A stretch of 42,207 bases of DNA from Sphingomonadales bacterium (lineage in GTDB: Bacteria; Pseudomonadota; Alphaproteobacteria; Sphingomonadales; Sphingomonadaceae), in NCBI GenBank assembly GCA_025352685.1, contig JANXSN010000031.1, forward strand, positions 1 to 42,207, given 5' to 3'. How positions within the stretch are numbered: position 1 is the first letter of the stretch; every line of letters begins with the position of its first letter. The notes beneath the pieces were generated by a model, which ran no database searches, was not told where the DNA came from, and was given only the letters and a program-made list of their open reading frames with translations. The position numbers and the translations under genes are program-made. Below are positions 17,134 through 25,638 of the stretch, piece by piece.

Positions 17134-17156
17134 ACAATGCGTTGGGCGGCGCAGCC

Positions 17157-17729
17157 ATGCCGCTGATACTTGCCTCCGCATCCCCTCGGCGGCTCGATTT
17201 GCTTGCGCGGATCGGCGTGGTGCCCGACGCGGTCGATCCGGCCGATATCTACGAGATACCCGAGGTCCAAGAGCGCCCGCGCGATCACGCAGCGCGTCTC
17301 GCCCGCGAGAAAGCCTTGGCGGTCGCCGTGCGCCATCCGGACAGGGCCGTACTTGCCGCCGATACCGTTGTGGCTGTGGGGCGCCGTATCCTGCCCAAGG
17401 CGGAGCATGAAGCAGCAGCACGCCAATGCCTGTCGCTGCTGTCGGGGCGCCGCCACCATGTCCTGACAGCTGTCGCAGTTGTCGATCCCACTGGTCGGCT
17501 GCGCGAACGGTTGTCGGACACGATCGTGACGTTCAAGCACCTGACCGTTGCCGAGATAGATGCTTATCTGGCGGCGGGTGAATGGTCCGGGAAGGCTGGA
17601 GGCTATGCCATCCAGGGTCGAGCCGAGGCATTTGTCCGTTTCTTGTCAGGTAGCCATTCGGGTGTCGTCGGTCTGCCGCTCTATGAAACGCGAGGCCTGC
17701 TGCTGGCGAGCGGAATCAGCCTTGGCTGA
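17157..17729 (+). CDS. maf: Maf/YceF-type nucleoside triphosphate pyrophosphatase
   Basis: A house-cleaning enzyme that hydrolyses non-canonical or modified NTPs to NMP and pyrophosphate. 190 residues from ATG 17157 (M-P-L-I-L-A-S-A-S-P-R-R); a TTG 15 nt earlier is possible but adds nothing conserved. Signatures: L-A-S-A-S-P-R-R-L-D-L-L at the N-terminus, A-A-D-T-V-V-A-V-G near residue 64-72, L-S-G-R-R-H-H-V-L-T-A near 95-105, and S-G-K-A-G-G-Y-A-I-Q-G-R-A near 138-150. Its 3' end overlaps the start of the RNase E/G gene, giving an infA-maf-rne/rng-like-yacG run. Confidence 0.94.
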   Translation: MPLILASASPRRLDLLARIGVVPDAVDPADIYEIPEVQERPRDHAARLAREKALAVAVRHPDRAVLAADTVVAVGRRILPKAEHEAAARQCLSLLSGRRHHVLTAVAVVDPTGRLRERLSDTIVTFKHLTVAEIDAYLAAGEWSGKAGGYAIQGRAEAFVRFLSGSHSGVVGLPLYETRGLLLASGISLG

Positions 17730-18714
17730 GTGGCTCTACGAAGCCGGGATCGGCGAGGCGCGGGCGGCGCTTGTCGAAGATGGCGCAATAATCGAAGCAG
17801 TAATCGAAACCAGTGGCGTGCAGCCTCGGCCCGGCACTGTAGCCAAGGGGCGTCTCATCCAGATCTTGATACCACGCGTCCGGGGTGTCGTCGGCCTCAG
17901 CGATGGTATCGAGGTACTCGTTGAACCCTTGGGGCGCGAATGGACCCAAGGTTCGGTTGTCTGCATCGAGGTCGTGCGCGAGGCGATTGCCGAACCCGGC
18001 CGCACCAAACGTCCCAAGGCACGTCCCGCGGAGGGTCAGGAACCCGCCGAAGGGTTAGACCTGCGTGCGCGTCTCGCTGCGTCGGCGTTTCGCGTTGTGG
18101 AAGTCGCCCGTCTCGAAGGCGACCGGCTCGAGGACAGGGGCTGGAGCGAAGTACTGGAGTCGGCCGGATCGGGTATTGTCGATTTTTCCGGCGGTACACT
18201 TGTGATTTCGCCCACTCCGGCAATGACGGTCATCGATGTGGACGGCCACTTGCCGCCCGCTGCATTGGCTTTCGCAGCAGCCGATGCCGTCGGGCATGCG
18301 ATCCGGCGGCTGGGGATTGCAGGATCCATTGGCGTGGATTTCCCCACGCTGGCCGGAAAGGCGGAGCGGATTGCGCTCGGGGATGCATTCGACGCGGCAT
18401 TGCCCCCGCCGTTCGAACGTACTGCTGTCAACGGATTCGGTTTTATGCAGGTGGTGCGACCGCGTGCACGTGCCTCGCTGATCGAACATATTCAAAGCGA
18501 TCGAGCCGGCCATGCCGCGCGTGCGCTGCTACGACGCGCAGCGCGTTCACAACTGATCGGATCGATCACGCTGGTTGCACACCCCGCTTTAGTTGCCGTG
18601 CTGACCTTACACCCTGACTGGACGGAGACGCTGGGTCGGATTTTGGGTGGTCGTGTCGACTTGCGCGGCGATCCTGCGCTTGCCATGTTAGGCGGCCATG
18701 CCGAGCCAGCCTAA
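17722..18714 (+). CDS. ribonuclease E/G family protein, short form
   Basis: 330 residues from TTG 17722, which overlaps the maf stop codon (17727-17729); the frame upstream of it is open only across maf. The protein covers the RNase E/G catalytic region: a short N-terminal S1-like segment (A-R-A-A-L-V-E-D-G-A-I-I-E-A), then the catalytic core with V-D-V/I-D-V-D-G-H-L-P-P-A and I-G-V-D-F-P-T-L near residues 170-215. It lacks the long scaffold tail of RNase E and the zinc-link C-P-x-C of classical RNase E. The segment I-D-V-D-G matches the metal-binding aspartates. The likely role is RNA processing or turnover; the short length suggests a divergent paralogue. The yacG start lies within its 3' end. 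Confidence 0.85.
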   Translation: MAEWLYEAGIGEARAALVEDGAIIEAVIETSGVQPRPGTVAKGRLIQILIPRVRGVVGLSDGIEVLVEPLGREWTQGSVVCIEVVREAIAEPGRTKRPKARPAEGQEPAEGLDLRARLAASAFRVVEVARLEGDRLEDRGWSEVLESAGSGIVDFSGGTLVISPTPAMTVIDVDGHLPPAALAFAAADAVGHAIRRLGIAGSIGVDFPTLAGKAERIALGDAFDAALPPPFERTAVNGFGFMQVVRPRARASLIEHIQSDRAGHAARALLRRAARSQLIGSITLVAHPALVAVLTLHPDWTETLGRILGGRVDLRGDPALAMLGGHAEPA

Positions 18715-18892
18715 ACCGTGTCCCTTTTGCGAGAGCACCGCCAGTGCGGCGTTCGCGCCGTTTTGCTCGAAAGGATGTCGTGACCGAGACCTGCTGCAAT
18801 GGCTCAGCGACGGCTATCGCATTCCGGGGCCTCCCGCCGAAGAAGCCATGGATTCTGTTGGGCTGGACAGGGACGACCAGGCCTCGCTATAG
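18698..18892 (+). CDS. yacG: DNA gyrase inhibitor YacG (zinc finger)
   Basis: A 64-residue zinc-ribbon protein with C8-P-x-C11 and F-C23-S-K-G-C27-R-D-R-D-L-L-Q-W-L, the YacG signature. In E. coli YacG binds GyrB and blocks DNA binding. ATG 18698 lies inside the end of the RNase E/G gene (17-base overlap), indicating translational coupling. An acidic C-terminal tail follows the zinc finger. Confidence 0.93.
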   Translation: MPSQPKPCPFCESTASAAFAPFCSKGCRDRDLLQWLSDGYRIPGPPAEEAMDSVGLDRDDQASL

Positions 18893-18920
18893 GCCCGCGT
18901 TCGCGTCGCCTCGCGCACGT

Positions 18921-18996
18921 GCCCGGGTAGCTCAGTTGGTAGAGCATGCGACTGAAAATCGCAGTGTCGGCGGTTCGACCCCGTCCCCGGGCACCA
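18921..18996 (+). tRNA. tRNA-Phe (anticodon GAA)
   Basis: A 76-nt cloverleaf with acceptor GCCCGGG/CCCGGGC, D-loop TAGCTCAGTTGGTAGAGC, anticodon GAA at 18954-18956, T-arm GGCGGTTCGACCCCGTC and an encoded CCA at 18994-18996. Confidence 0.97.
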
Positions 18997-19428
18997 TCTT
19001 TTATATTGTTTTCGGAACTACCCGAACGCGCGGAAATCCTCTGGTCTCAAGCTTACGCTTGGTCCGAAACGAAACCCGGCGAATGGTGGAGGCGCTTCCA
19101 TTCGGTACTCGCAGCCGCATTCTTGGCGAGCCAGCTGAACGCTCGCTGTGTCTGTCTGTCCGGTCTTGGCCCGCTCGCCCGCCCAGCACCCCGGTCCTCG
19201 ACGAGGGGCTCGACCCACGCGGCGCGCACGCCCACAAGGCCGCCCGGTGCGCGACCGTCAATTTACCCTTCGCCGCCAAGGATCACGTCCATGCACTGCG
19301 CGGCTTCGAACGCCGGCGGCGACGTGAACGGCTTGGCGCCCTTTCTCCTGCGCTTCAGCCGCGTTCCAATCGTTGATCGATTCTGCCGCTTTCGCGGGAA
19401 GATCGTAACGCAACATTGGAAAGGGTGC
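18997..19428. other. gene-free interval downstream of tRNA-Phe
   Basis: Long open frames cross this interval in several phases, but none gives a protein I recognise; they are expected in GC-rich DNA. Downstream of tRNA genes is a common integration site, yet I saw no integrase or duplicated tRNA 3' end here. Confidence 0.35.
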
Positions 19429-19467
19429 TTGACACAATCGTCGGTTCTGTGTAAAGGTACTTTTACA
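19429..19467 (+). promoter_or_regulatory. promoter with TGTAAA-N6-TTTACA operator for the membrane protein/XRE pair
   Basis: TTGACA at 19429-19434 is a consensus -35 box; a weak -10 (TAAAGG, 19452-19457) follows at 17 nt. A near-perfect palindrome, TGTAAA-GGTACT-TTTACA (19450-19467), overlaps the -10 and would let a dimeric repressor block it. The downstream XRE protein is the obvious candidate. The ribosome-binding site AGGAGA follows at 19467-19472. Confidence 0.6.
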
Positions 19468-19479
19468 GGAGACGTTGCC

Positions 19480-19860
19480 ATGTACCGATCAAAGCAGTAT
19501 TTTGTTGAGCTGGGCGGGGCGCTCGGGCTCTATGCCATCCTTCTTGTGGGCGCCAATGCAGTCGAGCGCGCAGCACAACCGATCGGTGCGCTGAAACTTG
19601 TTATCAACCTGATCCCGATGATCGGCGCGCTCGCCGTGGCATGGGCAGTACTGCGGCGGCTATGGCGCATGGACGAGATGCAACGCCGCATCCAGTTCGA
19701 CGCCATCGCGATCTCCTTCCTCGGCACCGCTCTCATCACTTTCGGGTGGGGTTTCGCCGAAGGGGCAGGGCTGCCGTATCTCCGGGCGTTCGCCGTGTGG
19801 CCGATTATGGGGATATTGTGGGGACTGGGCATGGTCCTCGCTCAGCGACGCTACCGGTGA
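19480..19860 (+). CDS. small four-helix membrane protein of the XRE-linked module
   Basis: 126 residues from ATG 19480 with AGGAGA about 8 nt upstream; a much longer frame starting inside tRNA-Phe is rejected. Four hydrophobic segments (about 9-27, 38-60, 74-92, 101-121) flank a basic loop with R-R-L-W-R-M-D-E-M-Q-R-R-I-Q-F-D. I do not recognise an enzymatic motif. The downstream HTH gene starts within its stop codon (GTGA), and such two-gene membrane protein/HTH units are common in sphingomonads as far as I recall. The function is unknown; a membrane partner of the regulator is inferred. Confidence 0.8.
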   Translation: MYRSKQYFVELGGALGLYAILLVGANAVERAAQPIGALKLVINLIPMIGALAVAWAVLRRLWRMDEMQRRIQFDAIAISFLGTALITFGWGFAEGAGLPYLRAFAVWPIMGILWGLGMVLAQRRYR

Positions 19861-20045
19861 ACAACCGGATCAAGCAACTGCGTGCCGGCCGCGCGTGGAG
19901 CCAGGGCAATCTCGCCGAGGTGCTTTCGGTCTCTAGGCAGACGGTGAATGCGATCGAGAATGGCCGGTACGACCCCAGCCTGCCACTCGCGTTCACCATC
20001 GCCGAAGTGTTCGGCCTCAAGATCGAAGACATCTTCCGACCGTAA
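19857..20045 (+). CDS. XRE-family helix-turn-helix regulator (minimal, 62 aa)
   Basis: GTG 19857 overlaps the TGA of the membrane-protein gene (GTGA). The 62-residue product is essentially one HTH domain: N-R-I-K-Q-L-R-A-G-R-A-W-S-Q-G-N-L-A-E-V-L-S-V, then S-R-Q-T-V-N-A-I-E-N-G-R-Y-D-P-S-L-P-L-A, ending L-K-I-E-D-I-F. The recognition helix S-R-Q-T-V-N-A-I-E is the classical one of this family. It probably represses its own operon at the TGTAAA/TTTACA site. Confidence 0.92.
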   Translation: MNNRIKQLRAGRAWSQGNLAEVLSVSRQTVNAIENGRYDPSLPLAFTIAEVFGLKIEDIFRP

Positions 20046-20441
20046 CTGGCGTGATAGGGAAACGAAAATCCGCACGAGGATCGGGCTCGCGCCCAGATCA
20101 GTTCTACGAAAGGCGCATCAACCGTGGCCAACGTTCACGCCGCGTTCGAACGACAGCACTACGATACCTCTGCGTGACAGCGCAAAAACGGACGTATATC
20201 GGCGCCAGCACGCGGCTTACGTGGGGCGACACATTGGAACATCGGGACAAGCTGGCGGATGCTACGCTCGATGTTCGGCTCGGACGTGCTCATTAGCAGC
20301 GCTAAATTGGTTTGAAAAAGCAGTTGGAAGAAATCCGCGAACGAAGCATGGCTAGCTTGGATTAAAACAAGCTTTTGCTGCAGCTTGTAATCGGTAACTA
20401 TTTTGCTTTTTGATAAGCGAAAAAAGGGGTGGCGAATCAAC
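20046..20441. other. gene-free interval before the M16 peptidase gene
   Basis: No open frame here has recognisable similarity. The final 120 bases are comparatively AT-rich (around 20300-20420), consistent with a promoter for the peptidase gene. Confidence 0.35.
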
Positions 20442-23297
20442 ATGAAAATACGAATCCATCTACTGGCTGCAGTCTCTGCATTTGCGGTCGTTCTGCCGGC
20501 CTATGGTCAGCAAGCATCTCCTGTGGGACCTAATCGGCAGGATGGCGTTTGGGCCCAAGACTACACGGGTCGTACTGCAGATCCGCAGGTTCGCTTCGGG
20601 CGGCTTGCCAACGGCTTACGCTATGCCATCCGACACAACGATACGCCCAAAAATGCATTGTCGGTGCGCATGTTGATTGGCGCGGGGTCACTTTCCGAAC
20701 GCGATGAGGAGCGCGGACTCGCGCACTACCTTGAACACATGGCGTTCCGAGGAAGCGCCAATGTGCGAGACGGCGAGACGGTGCGAATGCTGGAACGGCT
20801 GGGATTGCGCTTTGGCGCCGATACGAATGCCGGAACGAGCTTTGACCACACGGTGTACCAGTTCGACTTTCCGAACGCTGACGTAACCTCACTGACGACG
20901 GGACTTATGCTGTTCCGGGAAATCGGCGGTCGCCTAAAAATTGATGAGGCTACCGTCGACGCTGAACGCGGTGTGATCCTCTCCGAAGAGCGCCTGCGCG
21001 CCTCGGGCGCGTTGAAGGCGTTGGAGGCCCAAACCGCTCTGACCTTGGCCGGCACCAAAGTCTCCGAGCGCTTTCCGATCGGGACGATCGATACCATCAA
21101 GGCCGTTACGTCCGTGCGCATTCGGCGCTTTTATGAAGCAAACTACCGACCCGAGAACACTACGATCGCCGTCGTCGGCGCCGTGGACCCGGTCGCAGTC
21201 GAGGCGCAGCTGAAAGCGACTTTCGCCGATTGGAGAGGGGCCGGTCCGGCTGATTCCCACGTTGCGTATTCGCCGAACGTTGGCGCCGTCACGGCGAAGA
21301 CGTACGTTGGTCCGGGCGCGATCGATCAGCTCTCCGTGACCTGGACCCGGCCGCTCGATGCGCGGGCCGATACTGAAGCAAAAGAGAAGGATCAGATCGC
21401 GCGTATCCTTGCGCTGACCGTGCTCAACCTCAGGTTACGCGAGAGGTCTCAGGCGCCCGGCGCGCCGTTCAGCGTCGCTTCAGCGCACGCCAATGAGTCT
21501 TTCGGCGTGGCGGAGCAAACCATAATCGCGGCGGTGCCGGCGCCGGGCAAGTGGCGCGAAGCTGCTGCTGCGATCGTCGACGAACAACGCCGGCTCGCGC
21601 GTGACGGGATCAGCGCGCCGGATGTGACACGCGTCGTCGCGCTCACCCGCCCCAGCTTTAAAGCGGCGGCCGATGCCGCAGCCACGCGAACCGACGCTGT
21701 CATCGTCGATGGGTTGGTCGAAAGCGCACAGGACGATTCGGTCTACACCAGTCCGGGACAGGACCTGGAATCGTTCGACAAGAGTGCGGCAGCGGCAACG
21801 CCTGCATCCCTGACCGAAGCATATCGGCGGGCATTTACGGGGGTTGGCCCTCTCGCCTTCCGTTCGTCCACCGATTCCACATCTGGTGACGACGCCGCTT
21901 TGACTGCGGTGGTGCGTCAAGCCTTCGCCGCGCCGCTTGCCGCCAGCGTTGCGACTGCAAACGTGGCGTGGCCCTATGCGGGTTTTGGTGCGCCCGGTCG
22001 CGTCATCGAGCGCAGTGTTGCCGATGGGTCGGGAATCACGATCGTAAAGTTTGCGAACGGAACGCGCCTCGCCGTGAAGCCGACGACCTTCGTTGCAGGA
22101 GGTGCGAGTGTACGTGTGTCGTTTGGCGAAGGAATTGTCGGAATGCGCCCAGAGCACCCGGGTAGCCAGTGGCTCCTCGCGTTCGGGGCGCCTGCATGGC
22201 TGCAGGGAGGGACGAAAAAACTTTCATGGACGCAGATGCAGCGGGCGTTGGAAGGGCACAACGTCTCTGCGTCGCTCACGATGCGCGACACAGACTTCCT
22301 GATGAGCGGCGAAACGCGAAAGGCCGAACTACCCTTTCAATTACAACTGCTGGCTGCCTATTACACCGACGCAGCTTATCGACCCGACGCCGTCGAGCGG
22401 GTTAAGGGGCTGATTGGCGCCCAGCTCGCGGCAATCAACAGTAATACGCTGACCGTTATGTCGCGCGCACTCGGGCCGATCACGCACAATGGCGATACGC
22501 GGTGGAAATCGATCCCCAATGACGACGACGTTGCTGCCGCGACTGCGGCCGACCTGCAAACGCTGCTCAAGAAGGCGACGGCCATGCCCGCTGACGTTGT
22601 CGTCGTCGGGGACGTCGGTGTTGATGACGTAATTGCCTCGGTCGCCGGGACGTTTGGGGCGTTGCCGCCTGCGCCGATACCGCGAGCTTTGCTGTACAAA
22701 GCGCGTGTTGTCCCCATCCCACCAAGCGGCGCGCCTATCGTCGTCACCCACAGCGGTCGGGTCGACCAGGCGGTGAATGTTCAGTTATGGCCGACCACGG
22801 ACTATTATAGCGCGCCCACTGACAGCTATGCCCTTGAAGTTGCTCGCGCACTCCTGTCCGACCGTCTGGTCGATACCGTGAGGGAGAAACTGGGACTGAC
22901 CTATTCCCCGTTTGCCTCCTCGGTGTCTGACGTCGACCTACCCGGCAACGGCTATTTTCTAGCCGGCATCGAGGTGCCACCCGAGAAATTCAGTCAGTTT
23001 CAACAGTTTTTGAACGACGAGTTGCGTGCGCTCGTCGCATCGCCCATCACCGACGATGCGATCGCGCGAGCCAAGCGGCCCATTGTATCTGCCCGCCTGA
23101 AGGCTCGCGAAACGAACCCGTACTGGGATTCACGCGTTCTGAGGTCGTTGAGCGATCCGCGGTCGCCGCCCTATTTCCGAGACGAAATCAGCGGTATCGA
23201 GCAAATCACAGCTTTGGACGTCAAGCGCGTCCTGCAGCGGTATATCGTCGGCAGAAAGCCGCTCTCTATCGAAGTGACGGCTAAGAACCGACCCTGA
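20442..23297 (+). CDS. secreted M16 family zinc peptidase (pitrilysin/insulinase type)
   Basis: 951 residues from ATG 20442 (M-K-I-R-I-H-L-L-A-A-V-S-A-F-A), giving a signal peptide of about 23 residues ending A-Y-G-Q; 13 extra upstream codons add nothing conserved. The inverted zinc motif H95-Y-L-E98-H99 is intact, with the third ligand likely E175 in V-D-A-E-R-G-V-I-L. The four-domain M16 layout is visible: active domain (about 45-260), inactive partner domains with V-R-E-K-L-G-L-T-Y-S-P-F-A-S near 810-823, and no C-terminal membrane anchor. It probably degrades oligopeptides in the periplasm. The gene is monocistronic here. Confidence 0.92.
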   Translation: MKIRIHLLAAVSAFAVVLPAYGQQASPVGPNRQDGVWAQDYTGRTADPQVRFGRLANGLRYAIRHNDTPKNALSVRMLIGAGSLSERDEERGLAHYLEHMAFRGSANVRDGETVRMLERLGLRFGADTNAGTSFDHTVYQFDFPNADVTSLTTGLMLFREIGGRLKIDEATVDAERGVILSEERLRASGALKALEAQTALTLAGTKVSERFPIGTIDTIKAVTSVRIRRFYEANYRPENTTIAVVGAVDPVAVEAQLKATFADWRGAGPADSHVAYSPNVGAVTAKTYVGPGAIDQLSVTWTRPLDARADTEAKEKDQIARILALTVLNLRLRERSQAPGAPFSVASAHANESFGVAEQTIIAAVPAPGKWREAAAAIVDEQRRLARDGISAPDVTRVVALTRPSFKAAADAAATRTDAVIVDGLVESAQDDSVYTSPGQDLESFDKSAAAATPASLTEAYRRAFTGVGPLAFRSSTDSTSGDDAALTAVVRQAFAAPLAASVATANVAWPYAGFGAPGRVIERSVADGSGITIVKFANGTRLAVKPTTFVAGGASVRVSFGEGIVGMRPEHPGSQWLLAFGAPAWLQGGTKKLSWTQMQRALEGHNVSASLTMRDTDFLMSGETRKAELPFQLQLLAAYYTDAAYRPDAVERVKGLIGAQLAAINSNTLTVMSRALGPITHNGDTRWKSIPNDDDVAAATAADLQTLLKKATAMPADVVVVGDVGVDDVIASVAGTFGALPPAPIPRALLYKARVVPIPPSGAPIVVTHSGRVDQAVNVQLWPTTDYYSAPTDSYALEVARALLSDRLVDTVREKLGLTYSPFASSVSDVDLPGNGYFLAGIEVPPEKFSQFQQFLNDELRALVASPITDDAIARAKRPIVSARLKARETNPYWDSRVLRSLSDPRSPPYFRDEISGIEQITALDVKRVLQRYIVGRKPLSIEVTAKNRP

Positions 23298-23631
23298 GAC
23301 GGGGCTGCGTCAGCGTTGTAAGTCCGGTTAAAATTCTGCACGCGAAGGCGTTGCCTCCGCTTGAAAGACGCCAATCACGCTGCGGACTTCGGATGCGCCG
23401 CAATACGATTGCCGCGACAGATTGCCTGCTGAAGCTGCTGACACGAGCGTCGGGGTGCTCGCTGTCAGATCCGATCCTCCGTCAGATCGACAACGAGCAT
23501 CGATTGGTGGCCGAATGGCCAGTGTCCCTAGCAAGCCAGGCTTTCGAACGTGGGTTTGATTAGCACGCAGCAGCGACGCTCCAAACTGTGTTGCGCGACA
23601 ATCAGGATGAGGCAATGCGGGCAATGCGTCC
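23298..23631. other. gene-free interval after the M16 gene
   Basis: Short overlapping frames exist on both strands, but none has a ribosome-binding site plus recognisable protein features. Nothing further seen. Confidence 0.35.
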
Positions 23632-23904
23632 TTGCAGCGAACTGTCGCAGAAGCTCCGAGTTTACTGGACGAATACGAACTCCAGCTGCGCAGCCGAGCG
23701 ATGAACCGTGCCTATGGAGGTTTTACCGGCATGGGACTGCTCGGCGTCGTTTGTTCTGCAATCGCGACTGACCACGGCGGTTGGGTTCCACACGCCTGCG
23801 AAGAGTTCAACGGATTGTTCTGGGGTGTCTTCCTTGACGCCGCCGTTATCCCCGCCACCGCCTTGAGTTGGCTCGTCGATACTTCTTTCGAGCCGGAGCG
23901 GTGA
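23632..23904 (+). CDS. small two-helix membrane protein, unknown function
   Basis: About 90 residues if started at TTG 23632; the 5' end is uncertain and conserved-looking sequence begins at L-L-D-E-Y-E-L-Q-L-R-S-R-A. Two hydrophobic segments (about 28-45 and 62-82) flank I-A-T-D-H-G-G-W-V-P-H, and a W-L-V-D-T-S-F-E-P-E-R tail follows. This layout resembles short uncharacterised sphingomonad membrane proteins that I cannot name. The gene is isolated, and the lack of a good start codon leaves open that the 5' end is damaged. Confidence 0.5.
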   Translation: MQRTVAEAPSLLDEYELQLRSRAMNRAYGGFTGMGLLGVVCSAIATDHGGWVPHACEEFNGLFWGVFLDAAVIPATALSWLVDTSFEPER

Positions 23905-24130
23905 CGGCGTGGGCGGCGTGGGCGCGAAATTGATCGTTTGCGGCTTCTTTCGGGCCGAGCGTGCGTCAAGCCGAGCTGAAATGGGGTCGAAGCTTGGTGT
24001 CGGGACAGGTCGTAGATTTGGACGGTCACTCTGACCCTGAAGAGAAAAATTGCCAGTGTTGCGCGTCAATCCTGTGCGCAGATGCGCTCGGTCAGGACTG
24101 TGTGCCGCGCCGTTGCCGCGGCGTTCACCC

Positions 24131-25060
24131 TCAGTTTTTTGGCCGCTCCCACAGCCCGGCGCGACCGACCGTCATTGGGCGATTGATGACGGCTTGACCC
24201 AATGCCTGGACCACCCAGCCGGCTTTCTCGAGCTTGGTCGTCGCAACGCGGTGGTCCCAGGCCGCGTGGTCCAATGCATCGACCTTGCGGGCAATATCAC
24301 CGTAGATTCCGGCCGCGGCGAGCACTGCCCAGCGCGAGCGGAATGGCAGAGTTCTTGCGCCGACGCGTGCCGACGTCTCATATTCGCCGACCATGTTCGC
24401 CAGCCACCATGCCATATCAGCAAGGCGGCTTCTGAAATGGGGCCGCATATGTTCACCGGGCTGAATATCGGCTTCGACGAGCCAGTCGACGGGCAGATAA
24501 CACCGGCCGACCACGTCGTCCTCGCTGATGTCGCGTGCTATGTTTGCGAGCTGGAACGCCAGTCCGAGGTCGCATGCACGGTCGAGCGTGTCTTCGTCAC
24601 GCGCATCGACACCCATGACAACCGCCATCATGCAGCCCACTACACCCGCGACATGGTAGCAATAGCGCAGCAGGTCATGTTCGGTACGCGGCTGCCAGTC
24701 TTCGGCGTCGAGCGCGAATCCGGCAATATGGTCGTCGACGAAGCGGCGAGGGATGCCGCATTCCCGCGCGACCAGTCCGAGCGCGTCGAAGGCAAGATCG
24801 CCGGTCGCCTGTCCGTCGAGTGCGGCGTTGGTGAGAAAGCGGATCGTGCCGAGGCGCGCCATCGGGTCGACGACGATCTGGCGCTCACCACCGTGGTCTT
24901 GGCCATCAGCGAGATCGTCGCAGCGGCGGCACCAGCTGTACAAGAGCCACGCGTGTTCGCGGGTCGTCTTGTCGAATAATTTGGAAGCGAGCGCGAACGA
25001 CTTGGAACCCCGCGCAATCGAGTCCGCCGCCGCCGCGACGATGGCGGCGCGATCAGTCAC
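24131..25060 (-). CDS. crtB: phytoene synthase
   Basis: Condenses two geranylgeranyl diphosphates to phytoene, the first dedicated carotenoid step. 309 residues from GTG 25060, which overlaps the LOG stop (GTGA); the longer open frame to 25297 runs through the LOG gene and is rejected. The two Mg-binding motifs are present: D48-D-L-A-D52 and the second in Q-L-A-N-I-A-R-D-I-S-E-D-D. The membrane-proximal G-R-C-Y-L-P is also present. Last gene of the crtY-crtI-LOG-crtB operon. Confidence 0.95.
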   Translation of the reverse strand: MTDRAAIVAAAADSIARGSKSFALASKLFDKTTREHAWLLYSWCRRCDDLADGQDHGGERQIVVDPMARLGTIRFLTNAALDGQATGDLAFDALGLVARECGIPRRFVDDHIAGFALDAEDWQPRTEHDLLRYCYHVAGVVGCMMAVVMGVDARDEDTLDRACDLGLAFQLANIARDISEDDVVGRCYLPVDWLVEADIQPGEHMRPHFRSRLADMAWWLANMVGEYETSARVGARTLPFRSRWAVLAAAGIYGDIARKVDALDHAAWDHRVATTKLEKAGWVVQALGQAVINRPMTVGRAGLWERPKN

Positions 25061-25638
25061 AGCTGGGCAGCAGTCATTCCAAAGATCGTCTCGTGAGGCC
25101 GATAGGTCGCCATTCGGTCGAGCAGTTTGCCAAGGTCGCGCTCGGCGATCATGATTCCGGCATGGTGCGCGCGGATGAAACCAACATCGATCATATGGGC
25201 GTTGAATGCGATCAGCCCATCGTAGAACCCAGCCACGTTGAGTAGCCCGACAGGCTTTTCGTGGTAACCCAGTTGTGCCCAGCTGATCGCTTCCCACAAT
25301 TCGTCCATCGTTCCAACACCACCGGGCAGCGTGATAAAGCCGTCCGAGAGATCGGTGAACAGTGCCTTGCGTTCATGCATGCCCGAGACGACGTGTAATT
25401 CGGTGCAACCGTGGTGCGCGACTTCGGCATCAACGAGCGCCTGCGGGATGATACCGATCACCTCGCCGCCACAAGCCAAGGCTGCGTCGGCGACAGCTCC
25501 CATCAGCCCGAGCCGCCCACCGCCATAAACCAACCCGATCCCGCGCGTGGCGAGCGCTTCGCCCACCGAACGGGCGGCTTCGACATAGACAGGATTAACA
25601 GGAGAAGCCGAACCGCAATAGACTGCGAGGCGTTTCAC
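25057..25638 (-). CDS. LOG family protein (cytokinin riboside 5'-monophosphate phosphoribohydrolase type)
   Basis: A 193-residue Rossmann-like protein with the LOG signatures M-H-E-R-K (87-91) and P-G-G-V-G-T-x-x-E (105-113). LOG proteins hydrolyse N6-substituted adenosine monophosphates, or AMP in related enzymes, to base and ribose 5-phosphate; the bacterial substrate is often unknown. GTG 25638 overlaps the crtI stop, and its own stop overlaps the crtB start, so it is embedded in the carotenoid operon. No isopentenyl adenylate transferase is nearby, so a cytokinin role is not supported by context. The link to carotenoid synthesis is positional only. Confidence 0.92.
   Translation of the reverse strand: MKRLAVYCGSASPVNPVYVEAARSVGEALATRGIGLVYGGGRLGLMGAVADAALACGGEVIGIIPQALVDAEVAHHGCTELHVVSGMHERKALFTDLSDGFITLPGGVGTMDELWEAISWAQLGYHEKPVGLLNVAGFYDGLIAFNAHMIDVGFIRAHHAGIMIAERDLGKLLDRMATYRPHETIFGMTAAQL

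Noticed and set aside
19263-19380. A minus-strand frame ending K-P-F-T-S-P-P-A-F-E-A-A-Q-C-M-D-V-I-L-G-G-E-G that looks vaguely like an oxidoreductase C-terminus
   Set aside because: Only about 25 residues are suggestive, no upstream part of such a gene can be read on that strand, and the match is too weak to call a remnant.
18946-19479. A long open frame starting inside tRNA-Phe and leading into the membrane protein gene
   Set aside because: It begins within the tRNA, has no ribosome-binding site, and the upstream 178 residues have arginine/proline/alanine-rich composition typical of non-coding GC-rich frames; the real start is ATG 19480 with AGGAGA.
24050-24979. 309-codon plus-strand frame opposite crtB
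   Set aside because: Antisense to phytoene synthase motifs; no ribosome-binding site or known domain.
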